Of a DNA stretch of 6,029 nucleotides, positions 1 through 5,589 are shown in pieces. The DNA comes from Acidobacteriota bacterium (lineage in GTDB: Bacteria > Acidobacteriota > Blastocatellia > Pyrinomonadales > Pyrinomonadaceae): assembly GCA_019247865.1 (NCBI GenBank), contig JAFBAJ010000220.1:1-6029 (forward strand), read 5' to 3'. A program made the position numbers and the translations under genes. Within the stretch, counting starts at the first letter, position 1, and every line of letters starts with the position of its first letter. The notes beneath the pieces were generated by a model. The model saw only the letters and a list, made by a program, of their open reading frames with translations, did not search any database and had not been told where the DNA came from.

Positions 1-1
1 C

Positions 2-91
2 GAACGCGAGCTGTGCCGCGACGTGCTCGATGCCCTCGCGCGCTTCACCGAGAAGAGCTCTTCGACGGGCCTCAGCTATCTGGGCTTTTAA
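2..91 (+). CDS. C-terminal end of an unidentified protein (partial, 5' end outside window)
   Basis: An open frame runs from the window edge to a TAA stop at 89-91 and encodes 29 residues, beginning ERELCRDVLDALARF and ending GLSYLGF. The stretch looks like the end of an amphipathic helix followed by a short Ser-rich tail. It has the same strand as the S8 peptidase gene, whose ATG lies 30 nt after this stop, so the two are probably co-transcribed. The codons have the GC-rich third positions seen in the neighbouring genes. No motif in the visible residues identifies a family. Because it precedes a peptidase in a peptide-processing setting it could be a modifying enzyme, but that is inference from position alone. 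Confidence 0.6.
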   Translation, partial: ERELCRDVLDALARFTEKSSSTGLSYLGF

Positions 92-107
92 TCGTCACTA
101 CGTCATC

Positions 108-113
108 AGGAGA
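108..113 (+). promoter_or_regulatory. Ribosome binding site of the S8 peptidase gene
   Basis: AGGAGA lies 8 nt before the ATG at 122. This good Shine-Dalgarno match and spacing supports that ATG as the start, giving a protein without a propeptide or signal sequence. Confidence 0.75.
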
Positions 114-121
114 TTTTCGAT

Positions 122-928
122 ATGGCGCAGGCGCGCAAAAAGTCTGCTGCGAAAACGCCGCCGGATCTGTGGGGCGGGATTTCGCCCGACACTACCTGGC
201 AGGGACGAACCGGGCGCGGCGTGCGCGTCGCCGTCGTGGACAGCGGCATCGACGCGAAGCACCCGGCGCTCGCCGGCAAGATCAAGGAATCGGTCGAGGC
301 GGTGGTCGACAACGGTCGCGTCAGTTTCCAGCCCTCGACTTCGGGCGACGCGGCGGGACACGGGACGGCCTGCGCCGGAATCATCACGACGGTCGCGCCC
401 GAAGTTGATCTTTACAGCGTCAAAGTCCTCGGCGCGAATGCCTCCGGCTCCGGCGATATGTTTCTGGCCGGGCTCGACTGGGCGATCAAGAACAGGATGC
501 AGGTCATCAATCTCTCTCTGGGGACGACCAAGCCGCAATACTTCGGCCCGCTCCATGACCTGCTGGACCGAGCCTATCACGCGGGCTGCATCGTCGTCGC
601 CGCCGCCAACAACCTGCCGCAGCCGAGCTATCCATCGATCTTCTCCTCCTCGCTCGTCTCGGTCATCAAGCGCGAGGGCGGCGACCCCTTCAACTTCGGC
701 TATCGCTACGGCGAAGTGATCGAGCTGGTCGCGCCCGGCGTCAACGTCCGCACGACCTGGCCGCAGGGCGGCTATCGCCAACTGACCGGCAACAGCTTCG
801 CCTGCCCACACATCGCAGGCATCATCGCCCTCCTGATGGAAGCCTACCCGGCGCTCACGCCCTTCCAGGTCAAAGCAATCCTCTACGCCATCGCCATGCG
901 CAATCAGGACGCTCAAAAGCAGTCGTGA
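122..928 (+). CDS. Compact cytoplasmic S8 (subtilisin-like) serine peptidase
   Basis: The 268-residue product is a nearly bare subtilase catalytic domain. The triad is visible in order: Asp40 in VAVVDSGID, His80 in GHGTACAG and Ser225 in TGNSFACPHIAG. Asn163 or Asn164 in VVAAANN is in the oxyanion-hole position. The N-terminus is Lys-rich and then enters the domain (LWGGI...), with no hydrophobic signal peptide and no inhibitor propeptide, so the enzyme should act in the cytosol. Typical secreted subtilisins are made as longer pre-pro-proteins; compact intracellular subtilases of this kind are known in modified-peptide clusters, where they cut leader peptides. The gene follows a truncated gene by 30 nt and converges on an exporter gene whose operon starts with a small Cys-rich peptide. 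Leader removal from that peptide is the inferred role; a general housekeeping protease cannot be excluded. The family assignment is secure and the substrate is not. Confidence 0.93.
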   Translation: MAQARKKSAAKTPPDLWGGISPDTTWQGRTGRGVRVAVVDSGIDAKHPALAGKIKESVEAVVDNGRVSFQPSTSGDAAGHGTACAGIITTVAPEVDLYSVKVLGANASGSGDMFLAGLDWAIKNRMQVINLSLGTTKPQYFGPLHDLLDRAYHAGCIVVAAANNLPQPSYPSIFSSSLVSVIKREGGDPFNFGYRYGEVIELVAPGVNVRTTWPQGGYRQLTGNSFACPHIAGIIALLMEAYPALTPFQVKAILYAIAMRNQDAQKQS

Positions 929-935
929 AAAGATT

Positions 936-1005
936 TCACGCCAAGGCGCAAAGACGCAAAGAAAAGCTTAAAAGTCTTTCTTTGCGTCTTTGCGCCTTGG
1001 CGTGA
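936..1005. terminator. Long perfect palindrome between convergent genes, probable bidirectional terminator
   Basis: Two 29-nt arms (936-964 and 977-1005) are perfect reverse complements around a 12-nt loop (AGCTTAAAAGTC). The hairpin starts 7 nt after the peptidase stop and ends 14 nt before the exporter stop, which is where a shared terminator would lie. The arms contain the repeated word GCGCAAAGACGCAAAG, an A/G-rich run on one side and its T/C-rich complement on the other, but there is no clean U-tract. The stem is much longer than a usual intrinsic terminator. Sequences of the CGCCAAGGCGCAAAGACGC type recur in many bacterial genomes, so this may be a dispersed palindromic element serving as a terminator. 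Confidence 0.75.
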
Positions 1006-1019
1006 GATTGCTTCTGTCT

Positions 1020-3158
1020 TTATCTCGGCATCGCCATGCCCGGCGGGGGCATGCCGCGCATTTTGGCTCCGGGGGGCGGGCCGCCCTGTGGGCCTCCGCC
1101 GCCGTTGCCGGTGCGCGTGCGGAGGAGCGCGGGGTCGACGTTCTTGAGTTCGTAGAGGGTCTTGTAGAGCCCTTCCTTCTTGACCAGTTCGTCGTGCGTG
1201 CCTTCGTCGGCAACGCGTCCCTGGTTGAGGACGATGATGCGGTCTAAGACGGCGGCGACGAAGTTGAGGTCGTGGCTGATGACGATGCAGGTGCGTCGAT
1301 TGGAGCCCTGCGCGTACTCGCGTATGACCTGGATCAGGCGATTGCGCTGGTCTGCGTCGAGGTTCTCGGTCGGCTCGTCGAGCAACAACACTTCCGGCTT
1401 GCGCAGCAGACAGCGCGCGAGCGCGATCAAACGTTTCTGCCCGCCCGAAGGAACCTGCACGTCCACCACCGTATCGTAGCCCTTAGGCATCCGCGCGGGA
1501 TCCACGATGACATCATGTATGTGTGCGAGATTGCATGCCTCTTCGACCTCTGCATCGGACGCGCCCTCTTTGCCGAGGCGCACGTTCTCGCGAATCGTGT
1601 CCTTGAGGAAGAACGGAAACTGCGAGAGCTTCGAGACCTGCTCGCGCAGAGAGCTGAGCGTGACATCGGAGATGTCCTGTCCCTCAAGCCTGATGACGCC
1701 CGCCTCCGGGTCCAGAAAGCGCAGGATGAGATTCATGATCGTGGACTTGCCGCAGCCGATGGGGCCGACGAAGGAGACCGTCTCGCCCTCTTTGATCTCG
1801 AACGTCATGCCGTTCAAGACCTTCTGCGTCGGCGAATAGCCGAAGACCACGTCCTTGAACCCGATGTCGCCGTGTATCTCGCCGAGAGACTTCGCGTCCG
1901 GCTTCTCCATCACCGAAGGCTTCGTGTCGAGCAGCTCGTAGGTCGCGACGACGTTCGGCACCTGCGATTGATACTGCGTGTAGGTTGCGATCAGCCTCTG
2001 CACGACGCCGAACATCTGCGGCGTCATCTGGACGAAAGCGATGACGGCGGCGAGCGTGAGTCCGAACTGCGGGTGATAGATGATGCCGAGCACGAGGACG
2101 AGAGCCGTGCTCATGGCGATGAAGATCTGTGCGCCGGAATTGCTGAAGCCCATCCAGGCTTGCATCCCGGCGGAGTTTTTGGCGGCGACCTTCGCGGCCT
2201 CGCGGAAACGCGAGCTGCGTCTGCCCTGCGCGTTGAAAATTTGGATGTCGGAGATGCCGCTGATCGTCTCTTCGAGTTCCGCGCCCAGCTCGCGCCCGCT
2301 CATCGCCATCCCGCGCGCGGCCTGCTGCATCTTGTTGCTCGTGTAGCGAAACATCAGCAGCACGAGCGGCGCGAGGATGAAGGAGATGAGCGTCATCTGC
2401 CAGCTCAGCGCAAGCAGGTAGCCGAGCACGATGAGCAGCACGATCACGTCGACCAGCGGCGAGAGCAGCACCTGCGTCAAAAGCCTCTGCACGCCCGCCG
2501 CCTCAGACAGCACGCGCTGCATCAGGGCTCCCGTCTGCCCGCCCGTGAAAAAATCGAGCGAGAGCGATTGCAGGTGATCGTAGACGTTCTGCTGAATGCC
2601 GCGCAGCAGACGCGCTTCGAGATGCGCGACGACCCACGCGCGCATGAACGTCAGGAGCTGAGACAAGAGCAGCGCGCTCGCCCAGACGATGAGCACAGTC
2701 CTGAGCGTCAGCGGCGTGGCGATCCAGCCGAGACCGTAATTGCTGAGCCAGCTCGTGTCCGTCCGGCCGAAGAGCGGCGCGGCCAAATCCCAGATGCTCC
2801 CGCCCGGCGCGGTCGTGCCCGCCATGCCCGGCGGCTTGGGCCCGGCCTGCGGCCCCAGGATTTGAAAGATGCCGGAGAAGGCCACGCTGACCACGAACGG
2901 CATCAGCGTCACCAGCAGCGAGAGGAACATGACCACTCCGGTCAGAGCCTTATGCTCGCCGAGGATTCTGATGGCGCGTCCGAGATAGGGGCGTGCGCTC
3001 AGCTTTTTGCCGGGAGGCATGCCGGGTCGCATGCCCGGCGTGGGAGGCATGCCCGGAGCTTTGGGCATCCCTCCGGCTGGCGGCGGGCCCGGAGCCAGCG
3101 GCGGGCCGGGAGGCATCCCGGCAGTCATACCCGGAGGCGGCGTCGGCGGACGAGACAT
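1020..3158 (-). CDS. ABC exporter half-transporter (fused transmembrane and ATPase domains) with Pro/Gly/Met-rich tails
   Basis: The 712-residue product is a type IV (MsbA/bacteriocin-exporter-like) ABC half-transporter. Residues 1-50 are low-complexity Pro/Gly/Met. About six membrane segments follow, near 74-97, 153-174, 229-250, 254-271, 342-360 and 366-386. The ATPase domain spans about 430-675: Walker A GPIGCGKST (465-473), Q-loop Gln513, signature PSGGQ (570-574, a variant of LSGGQ), Walker B VLLLDE (590-595), D-loop ENLD and H-loop His629. The C-terminal 29 residues are again Gly/Pro/Met-rich. There is no N-terminal C39 peptidase domain, so it should not cleave a leader itself. It would act as a homodimer in the inner membrane, exporting a peptide or lipid. 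It lies 147 nt downstream of the Cys-rich small-peptide gene on the same strand, which makes that peptide the natural candidate substrate. A lipid or drug exporter is the alternative. Confidence 0.95.
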   Translation of the reverse strand: MSRPPTPPPGMTAGMPPGPPLAPGPPPAGGMPKAPGMPPTPGMRPGMPPGKKLSARPYLGRAIRILGEHKALTGVVMFLSLLVTLMPFVVSVAFSGIFQILGPQAGPKPPGMAGTTAPGGSIWDLAAPLFGRTDTSWLSNYGLGWIATPLTLRTVLIVWASALLLSQLLTFMRAWVVAHLEARLLRGIQQNVYDHLQSLSLDFFTGGQTGALMQRVLSEAAGVQRLLTQVLLSPLVDVIVLLIVLGYLLALSWQMTLISFILAPLVLLMFRYTSNKMQQAARGMAMSGRELGAELEETISGISDIQIFNAQGRRSSRFREAAKVAAKNSAGMQAWMGFSNSGAQIFIAMSTALVLVLGIIYHPQFGLTLAAVIAFVQMTPQMFGVVQRLIATYTQYQSQVPNVVATYELLDTKPSVMEKPDAKSLGEIHGDIGFKDVVFGYSPTQKVLNGMTFEIKEGETVSFVGPIGCGKSTIMNLILRFLDPEAGVIRLEGQDISDVTLSSLREQVSKLSQFPFFLKDTIRENVRLGKEGASDAEVEEACNLAHIHDVIVDPARMPKGYDTVVDVQVPSGGQKRLIALARCLLRKPEVLLLDEPTENLDADQRNRLIQVIREYAQGSNRRTCIVISHDLNFVAAVLDRIIVLNQGRVADEGTHDELVKKEGLYKTLYELKNVDPALLRTRTGNGGGGPQGGPPPGAKMRGMPPPGMAMPR

Positions 3159-3168
3159 GATCTTTGTG

Positions 3169-3191
3169 TCCTTACGAAAAGGGAGTAAGGA
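3169..3191 (-). promoter_or_regulatory. Ribosome binding site of the exporter gene inside a small inverted repeat
   Basis: On the minus strand AAGGA (complement of 3169-3173) sits 10 nt before the exporter ATG. The same bases form one arm of a perfect 7-bp inverted repeat: TCCTTAC at 3169-3175 and GTAAGGA at 3185-3191, with a 9-nt loop. In RNA the upstream arm could pair with and hide the ribosome-binding site. The hairpin is short, so a control role is possible but unproven. Confidence 0.5.
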
Positions 3192-3252
3192 AAAAGCAGA
3201 TGGCAGATGTCAGTTCCGAACCAACATCCGACACCTGCTCTCTGGAAAAGCG

Positions 3253-3291
3253 AAAGGTGGGAAAGAAGCTGTGCGCCGCTTTCCCACCTTT
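3253..3291 (-). terminator. Hairpin between small-peptide gene and exporter gene (partial terminator or attenuator)
   Basis: Perfect 13-bp arms AAAGGTGGGAAAG (3253-3265) and CTTTCCCACCTTT (3279-3291) enclose a 13-nt loop. Read in the direction of transcription, the hairpin begins 14 nt after the stop codon of the 87-residue peptide gene and is followed by CGCTTTTCC, a weak U-rich tail. This is the place for a leaky terminator or a 3'-protecting structure that gives more peptide message than exporter message, a common arrangement in peptide operons. Confidence 0.65.
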
Positions 3292-3305
3292 GTGTGTTTG
3301 CGTGA

Positions 3306-3569
3306 CTAGCAGTACCACCACACGTACACGCAGTTGCCGTAGCCATCGCATTCCCAGGCATAGCAGATGTCCTGGTTGCTGTAAGCCTGCACGTCGCCGC
3401 CAGCCGAACCGGCCTTCGCCACCGCCGTCGCATCGTCGCGCGTCCGGTCATCCTTCTTCGGGAACATCTCGGCGGCCTTCTCCGGCGACAGTTTGTACTG
3501 TTCGAGCTGATCCTCGGGAATATCGTACAAGGTTACATTCTGTCCGTCTGGTTTGCTAACAATCGCCAT
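3306..3569 (-). CDS. Small Cys/Trp/Tyr-rich peptide, probable RiPP-type precursor
   Basis: The 87-residue product has two contrasting parts. Residues 1-60 are polar and charged with no Cys or Trp, and contain LYDIPEDQLEQYKLSPEKAA, a helix-forming stretch like a recognition leader. A small-residue linker AGSAGGDV follows at 53-60. The last 19 residues hold all four Cys (69, 74, 80, 87), all three Trp (72, 84, 85) and Tyr70, 77, 82 and 86; the final residue is Cys. No Ser or Thr occurs after Ser64, which argues against a lanthipeptide. The GG at 57-58 could mark a cleavage site. There is no signal peptide. AAGGAG (complement of 3582-3587) precedes the ATG by about 12 nt. The gene lies upstream of an ABC exporter and opposite a cytosolic S8 peptidase. 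I do not recognise a named family. Precursor status is inference from composition and context; an unmodified Cys-rich protein is the alternative. Confidence 0.78.
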   Translation of the reverse strand: MAIVSKPDGQNVTLYDIPEDQLEQYKLSPEKAAEMFPKKDDRTRDDATAVAKAGSAGGDVQAYSNQDICYAWECDGYGNCVYVWWYC

Positions 3570-4147
3570 GGCTGTCTCTTTCTCCTTCTTAAAGGGGATG
3601 TAAGAGGATTTTTCGGATTCCTCTTGTGTTAAGTTTGCCGGGTCGGCGCGGCGTGCTAAAGCCTGTTGCGCCCGCCGTCCCTAATCAATTTGCCGCTGGA
3701 TGAAACGAGCTTTACCAGCAGCCTCAGTTGAACGAAGAGTGCGAAAGAAGCTCTTTACTCTCTCGCGTCAATGTTCGTGCTCTTTTGTCCAACATACAGA
3801 CGCTTGACGGGCACGTCAGAAGTTTTTGCGTGCGCGCACAAAGCGTTTTTCAAAGAGCTCGAATCTTCCCGCCAGAGAGCTGACAAAGGCCGTTCCGACA
3901 TCCGCACGCGAGCGCGTCGCCGTCACTTCACCAAGCGATAATTCTTTAAAACGCGACTTAAAGATTGCCGAAAGAATCTCTGAAGTAACGTTGAACTGGC
4001 GGGAGAATCCTCACGAATTCCGCCGCAGATGATGAAACAGCCAGTTCCGGAAGTTAAAGCGGGCGACATCCTAGCAGCGTTCCGCCAAACGCGCAAGATT
4101 TTTTCTCAGAAGCACTTTGAAAAAGCCGCAGCGCAGCGCAACGCAAA
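3570..4147. other. Intergenic stretch upstream of the small-peptide gene, no credible gene
   Basis: No frame here has convincing coding character. It should contain the promoter of the minus-strand peptide gene, but I see no clear -35/-10 pair with normal spacing. The proximal part holds a perfect 7-bp inverted repeat, AAGAGGA at 3602-3608 and TCCTCTT at 3619-3625, about 33 nt before the peptide start codon, so it would lie in the mRNA leader if transcription starts further upstream. Base composition is less GC-rich than in the genes. Two short frames (a TTG-started one at 3826 and one at 4029 that runs into the repeats) look accidental. Confidence 0.6.
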
Positions 4148-4384
4148 GCCGCAGCGCGGCGGCATGTTTATAGCTGCACCAGCCGCAGAGCGGCGAAATG
4201 TTTATAGCCCAGCGCGGCGGGATGTTTATAGCCCAGCGCGGCGGGATGTTTATAGCCTCAGCACGGCGTCATGAAGAGCGGCGGAGCGGTCATGATTAAT
4301 ATCCGCAGCGCGGTCATGATGAATAGCCGCAGAGCGGTCATCATTAAAAGCCGCAGAGCGGCGGCATGTTTATAGCCCGCAGCC
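4148..4384 (+). repeat. Array of about nine short hairpin repeats ending in ATGTTTATAGCC (array A)
   Basis: Units of 23-25 nt follow each other almost without gaps. Most start with a 5-bp stem and 3-nt loop such as GCCGC-AGA-GCGGC and end with ATGTTTATAGCC or a diverged form (GTCATGATTAATA). Unit starts are near 4148, 4182, 4207, 4231, 4255, 4278, 4303, 4326 and 4350; 9 nt separate the first two. The units at 4207-4230 and 4231-4254 are identical. The stem is kept while the tail varies. There are no unique spacers, so it is not a CRISPR array. It resembles REP-like palindromic repeats. Confidence 0.8.
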
Positions 4385-4399
4385 ATCACCCGATTTGAA

Positions 4400-4647
4400 G
4401 CTCCTTTAGGAGCGGAATATGTCGCTCCTGACGGAGCTTAACTGAGGGAGACCTGAGGGGCTATAAACATTTCGCTCCTCCGGAGCTTCGAAAACATCGC
4501 TCCTCACGGAGCTGCCGCCACAGGCTATAAACATCTCGCACCTCACAGAGCTTCTAAAACATCTCGCACCTCACAGAGCTTCAAAACATCTCGCTTCTCA
4601 CGGAGCTTCAAAACATCCAGCTCCTCACATCCAGCTCCTGACGGAGC
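4400..4647 (-). repeat. Array of about eight GCTCC/GGAGC hairpin repeats facing array A (array B)
   Basis: Short palindromes GCTCC-N3/4-GGAGC occur at 4400-4413, 4424-4437, 4474-4486, 4499-4512 and 4634-4647, with decayed copies at 4538-4551, 4566-4579 and 4593-4606. Between them the linker ACATCTCGC or AACATTTCGC recurs with a spacing of about 28 nt in the right half; two consecutive units share 26 identical bases (4529-4554 and 4557-4582). GGCTATAAACAT at 4459-4470 and again from 4523 is the reverse complement of the array A tail, so the array is the same family in opposite orientation with a different stem sequence. Confidence 0.8.
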
Positions 4648-4678
4648 TTCGACCGCAGGCTTTTTCAAGCAGCCTCTC

Positions 4679-4698
4679 AGATTTGAAATCTCAAATCT
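4679..4698 (-). terminator. Short palindrome overlapping the stop of the thioredoxin-fold gene
   Basis: AGATTTGA (4679-4686) and TCAAATCT (4691-4698) form a perfect 8-bp stem with a 4-nt loop, and the TGA stop of the minus-strand gene lies in the right arm. It may end the transcript, but it is AT-rich and has no U-tract after it, so termination is uncertain. Confidence 0.4.
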
Positions 4699-5548
4699 CT
4701 TCGTCCAGACAGGCTGTTAAGAGCGCGTTAAATCGTTCGTCCTGCCCTCCGCCGAAATGCGCGTAGCGCACGATGCCCGCACGGTCGATCAGGGCCAGCG
4801 TCGGCATGCCCGTCGCGCCGTAGAGATCCTGCGTGCCTTCGTCCGTGGCGACGCCGACGCGGAAATCGAGGCCGGGCTTCTCGATCAGGCTGCGCATCAG
4901 GGCCAGCTCTTCCGTCTCGGAGGCGGCCTCTTCGCGGCGCGCGAAGTAGTGGCGCGTGAGCGCGATGACCTCCAGGCCGCGCGCACGATACTGCTCGTCC
5001 AGCGCCTTGAGCTTAGGGAACATATCGTGGCAGGGCTTGCACCAGGTCGCCCAGAATTCCAGCAGGACGACGCGCCCACGCAAGTCCGCAAGCGTGGCCG
5101 GTTCCCCGTGCAGCCAGTCTTTGATCTTGATCTCGGGCGCTGGCTGGCCGACGAGCGCGACCTGGCGTGCGCGGTCGCGAACCTGCACGCGTCCCCCCGC
5201 GGCGGCACGCTTCTGCGCGGGCGTACCCGTCGCCTGCATGATCTGAAAAATCCGTTCGGTAAAATCCGCCTCCTCTTTGAGCAGGCGGCGCGCTTTTTCC
5301 ATCTCGCCCGCGTGGACGTAAAGCTCGCCGAGCGCCAGCGCCAGCTCGACGCGCGTCTGAAACTCGATTCGGTAAGGCGTCGCCCGCGCCGCCTCCATTG
5401 CTGTTTCCAGCTCTGCCGTGGCGGCGTCAAAATCGCCCGCGCCGCCGCGTTGCAACTCGCGCGCGCGCTGTAGATGCGACGCGACGCGCGACTGCGGCGA
5501 GGAGGCGTCCGCCTCCGGGACTTCAGCCGAAGCTCCGGTTGATTCCAT
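4691..5548 (-). CDS. Cytoplasmic TlpA-like thioredoxin-fold protein with helical N-terminal region
   Basis: The 285-residue product has two parts. Residues about 20-110 are helical and repeat-like (e.g. VELALALGELYVHAGEMEKA), resembling TPR helices. Residues about 133-285 are a TlpA/ResA/AhpC-type thioredoxin fold: VGQPAPEIKIKDW at its start, LLEFWATWCKPCHDMFPKL with active site Cys170-Lys-Pro-Cys173, and the cis-Pro loop GMPT (Pro249). Both active-site cysteines are present, so thiol-disulfide exchange is expected. Typical TlpA proteins are exported or membrane-anchored; here no signal peptide or anchor is visible, which implies a cytosolic role. It follows the STAS gene by 41 nt on the same strand, so the two are probably one operon. 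The ribosome-binding site is weak (AAGGAA about 13 nt upstream of the ATG). The substrate is unknown. Confidence 0.92.
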   Translation of the reverse strand: MESTGASAEVPEADASSPQSRVASHLQRARELQRGGAGDFDAATAELETAMEAARATPYRIEFQTRVELALALGELYVHAGEMEKARRLLKEEADFTERIFQIMQATGTPAQKRAAAGGRVQVRDRARQVALVGQPAPEIKIKDWLHGEPATLADLRGRVVLLEFWATWCKPCHDMFPKLKALDEQYRARGLEVIALTRHYFARREEAASETEELALMRSLIEKPGLDFRVGVATDEGTQDLYGATGMPTLALIDRAGIVRYAHFGGGQDERFNALLTACLDEEI

Positions 5549-5589
5549 GCTGCTCTCTATATTCCTTCCCTTAAAAAATTGTGGAGAGG

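Noticed and set aside
98..916. Minus-strand open frame of 272 codons opposite the S8 peptidase
   Set aside because: The plus strand carries an intact catalytic triad and a good ribosome-binding site; the opposite frame has no recognisable motif.
1272..3188. Plus-strand open frame of 638 codons opposite the exporter gene
   Set aside because: It mirrors the exporter in another frame, is extremely rich in Arg, His, Glu and Ala with no domain motif, and is a typical GC-rich antisense shadow.
3203..3238. Imperfect inverted repeat (GCAGATGTC / GACACCTGC) in the spacer
   Set aside because: It is a 9-bp pairing with one wobble and an 18-nt loop, weaker than the two neighbouring hairpins; not enough to call a feature.
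3306..3569. Lanthipeptide or bacteriocin cleaved by a C39 exporter
   Set aside because: The C-terminal segment has no Ser/Thr to dehydrate, and the exporter has no C39 domain, although a GG pair is present at residues 57-58.
3570..3840. Sigma-70 promoter for the small-peptide gene
   Set aside because: TTGACG- and TTGATT-like hexamers occur on the minus strand, but none has a convincing -10 element at 16-18 nt.
3826..4274. Two short plus-strand frames (68 and 81 codons) in the spacer
   Set aside because: The first begins with TTG and has biased Arg/Ser/Lys composition; the second runs into the hairpin repeats, which encode a repeated RRDVYSPA-like tail by accident. Neither has a convincing ribosome-binding site.
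4148..4647. CRISPR array
   Set aside because: Repeats are 23-28 nt but adjoin one another without unique spacers, vary in sequence, and no cas gene is present.
4757..5473. Plus-strand open frame of 238 codons opposite the thioredoxin-fold gene
   Set aside because: It is an Arg/Leu/Ala-rich shadow of a gene with a clear WCKPC active site and has no domain of its own.
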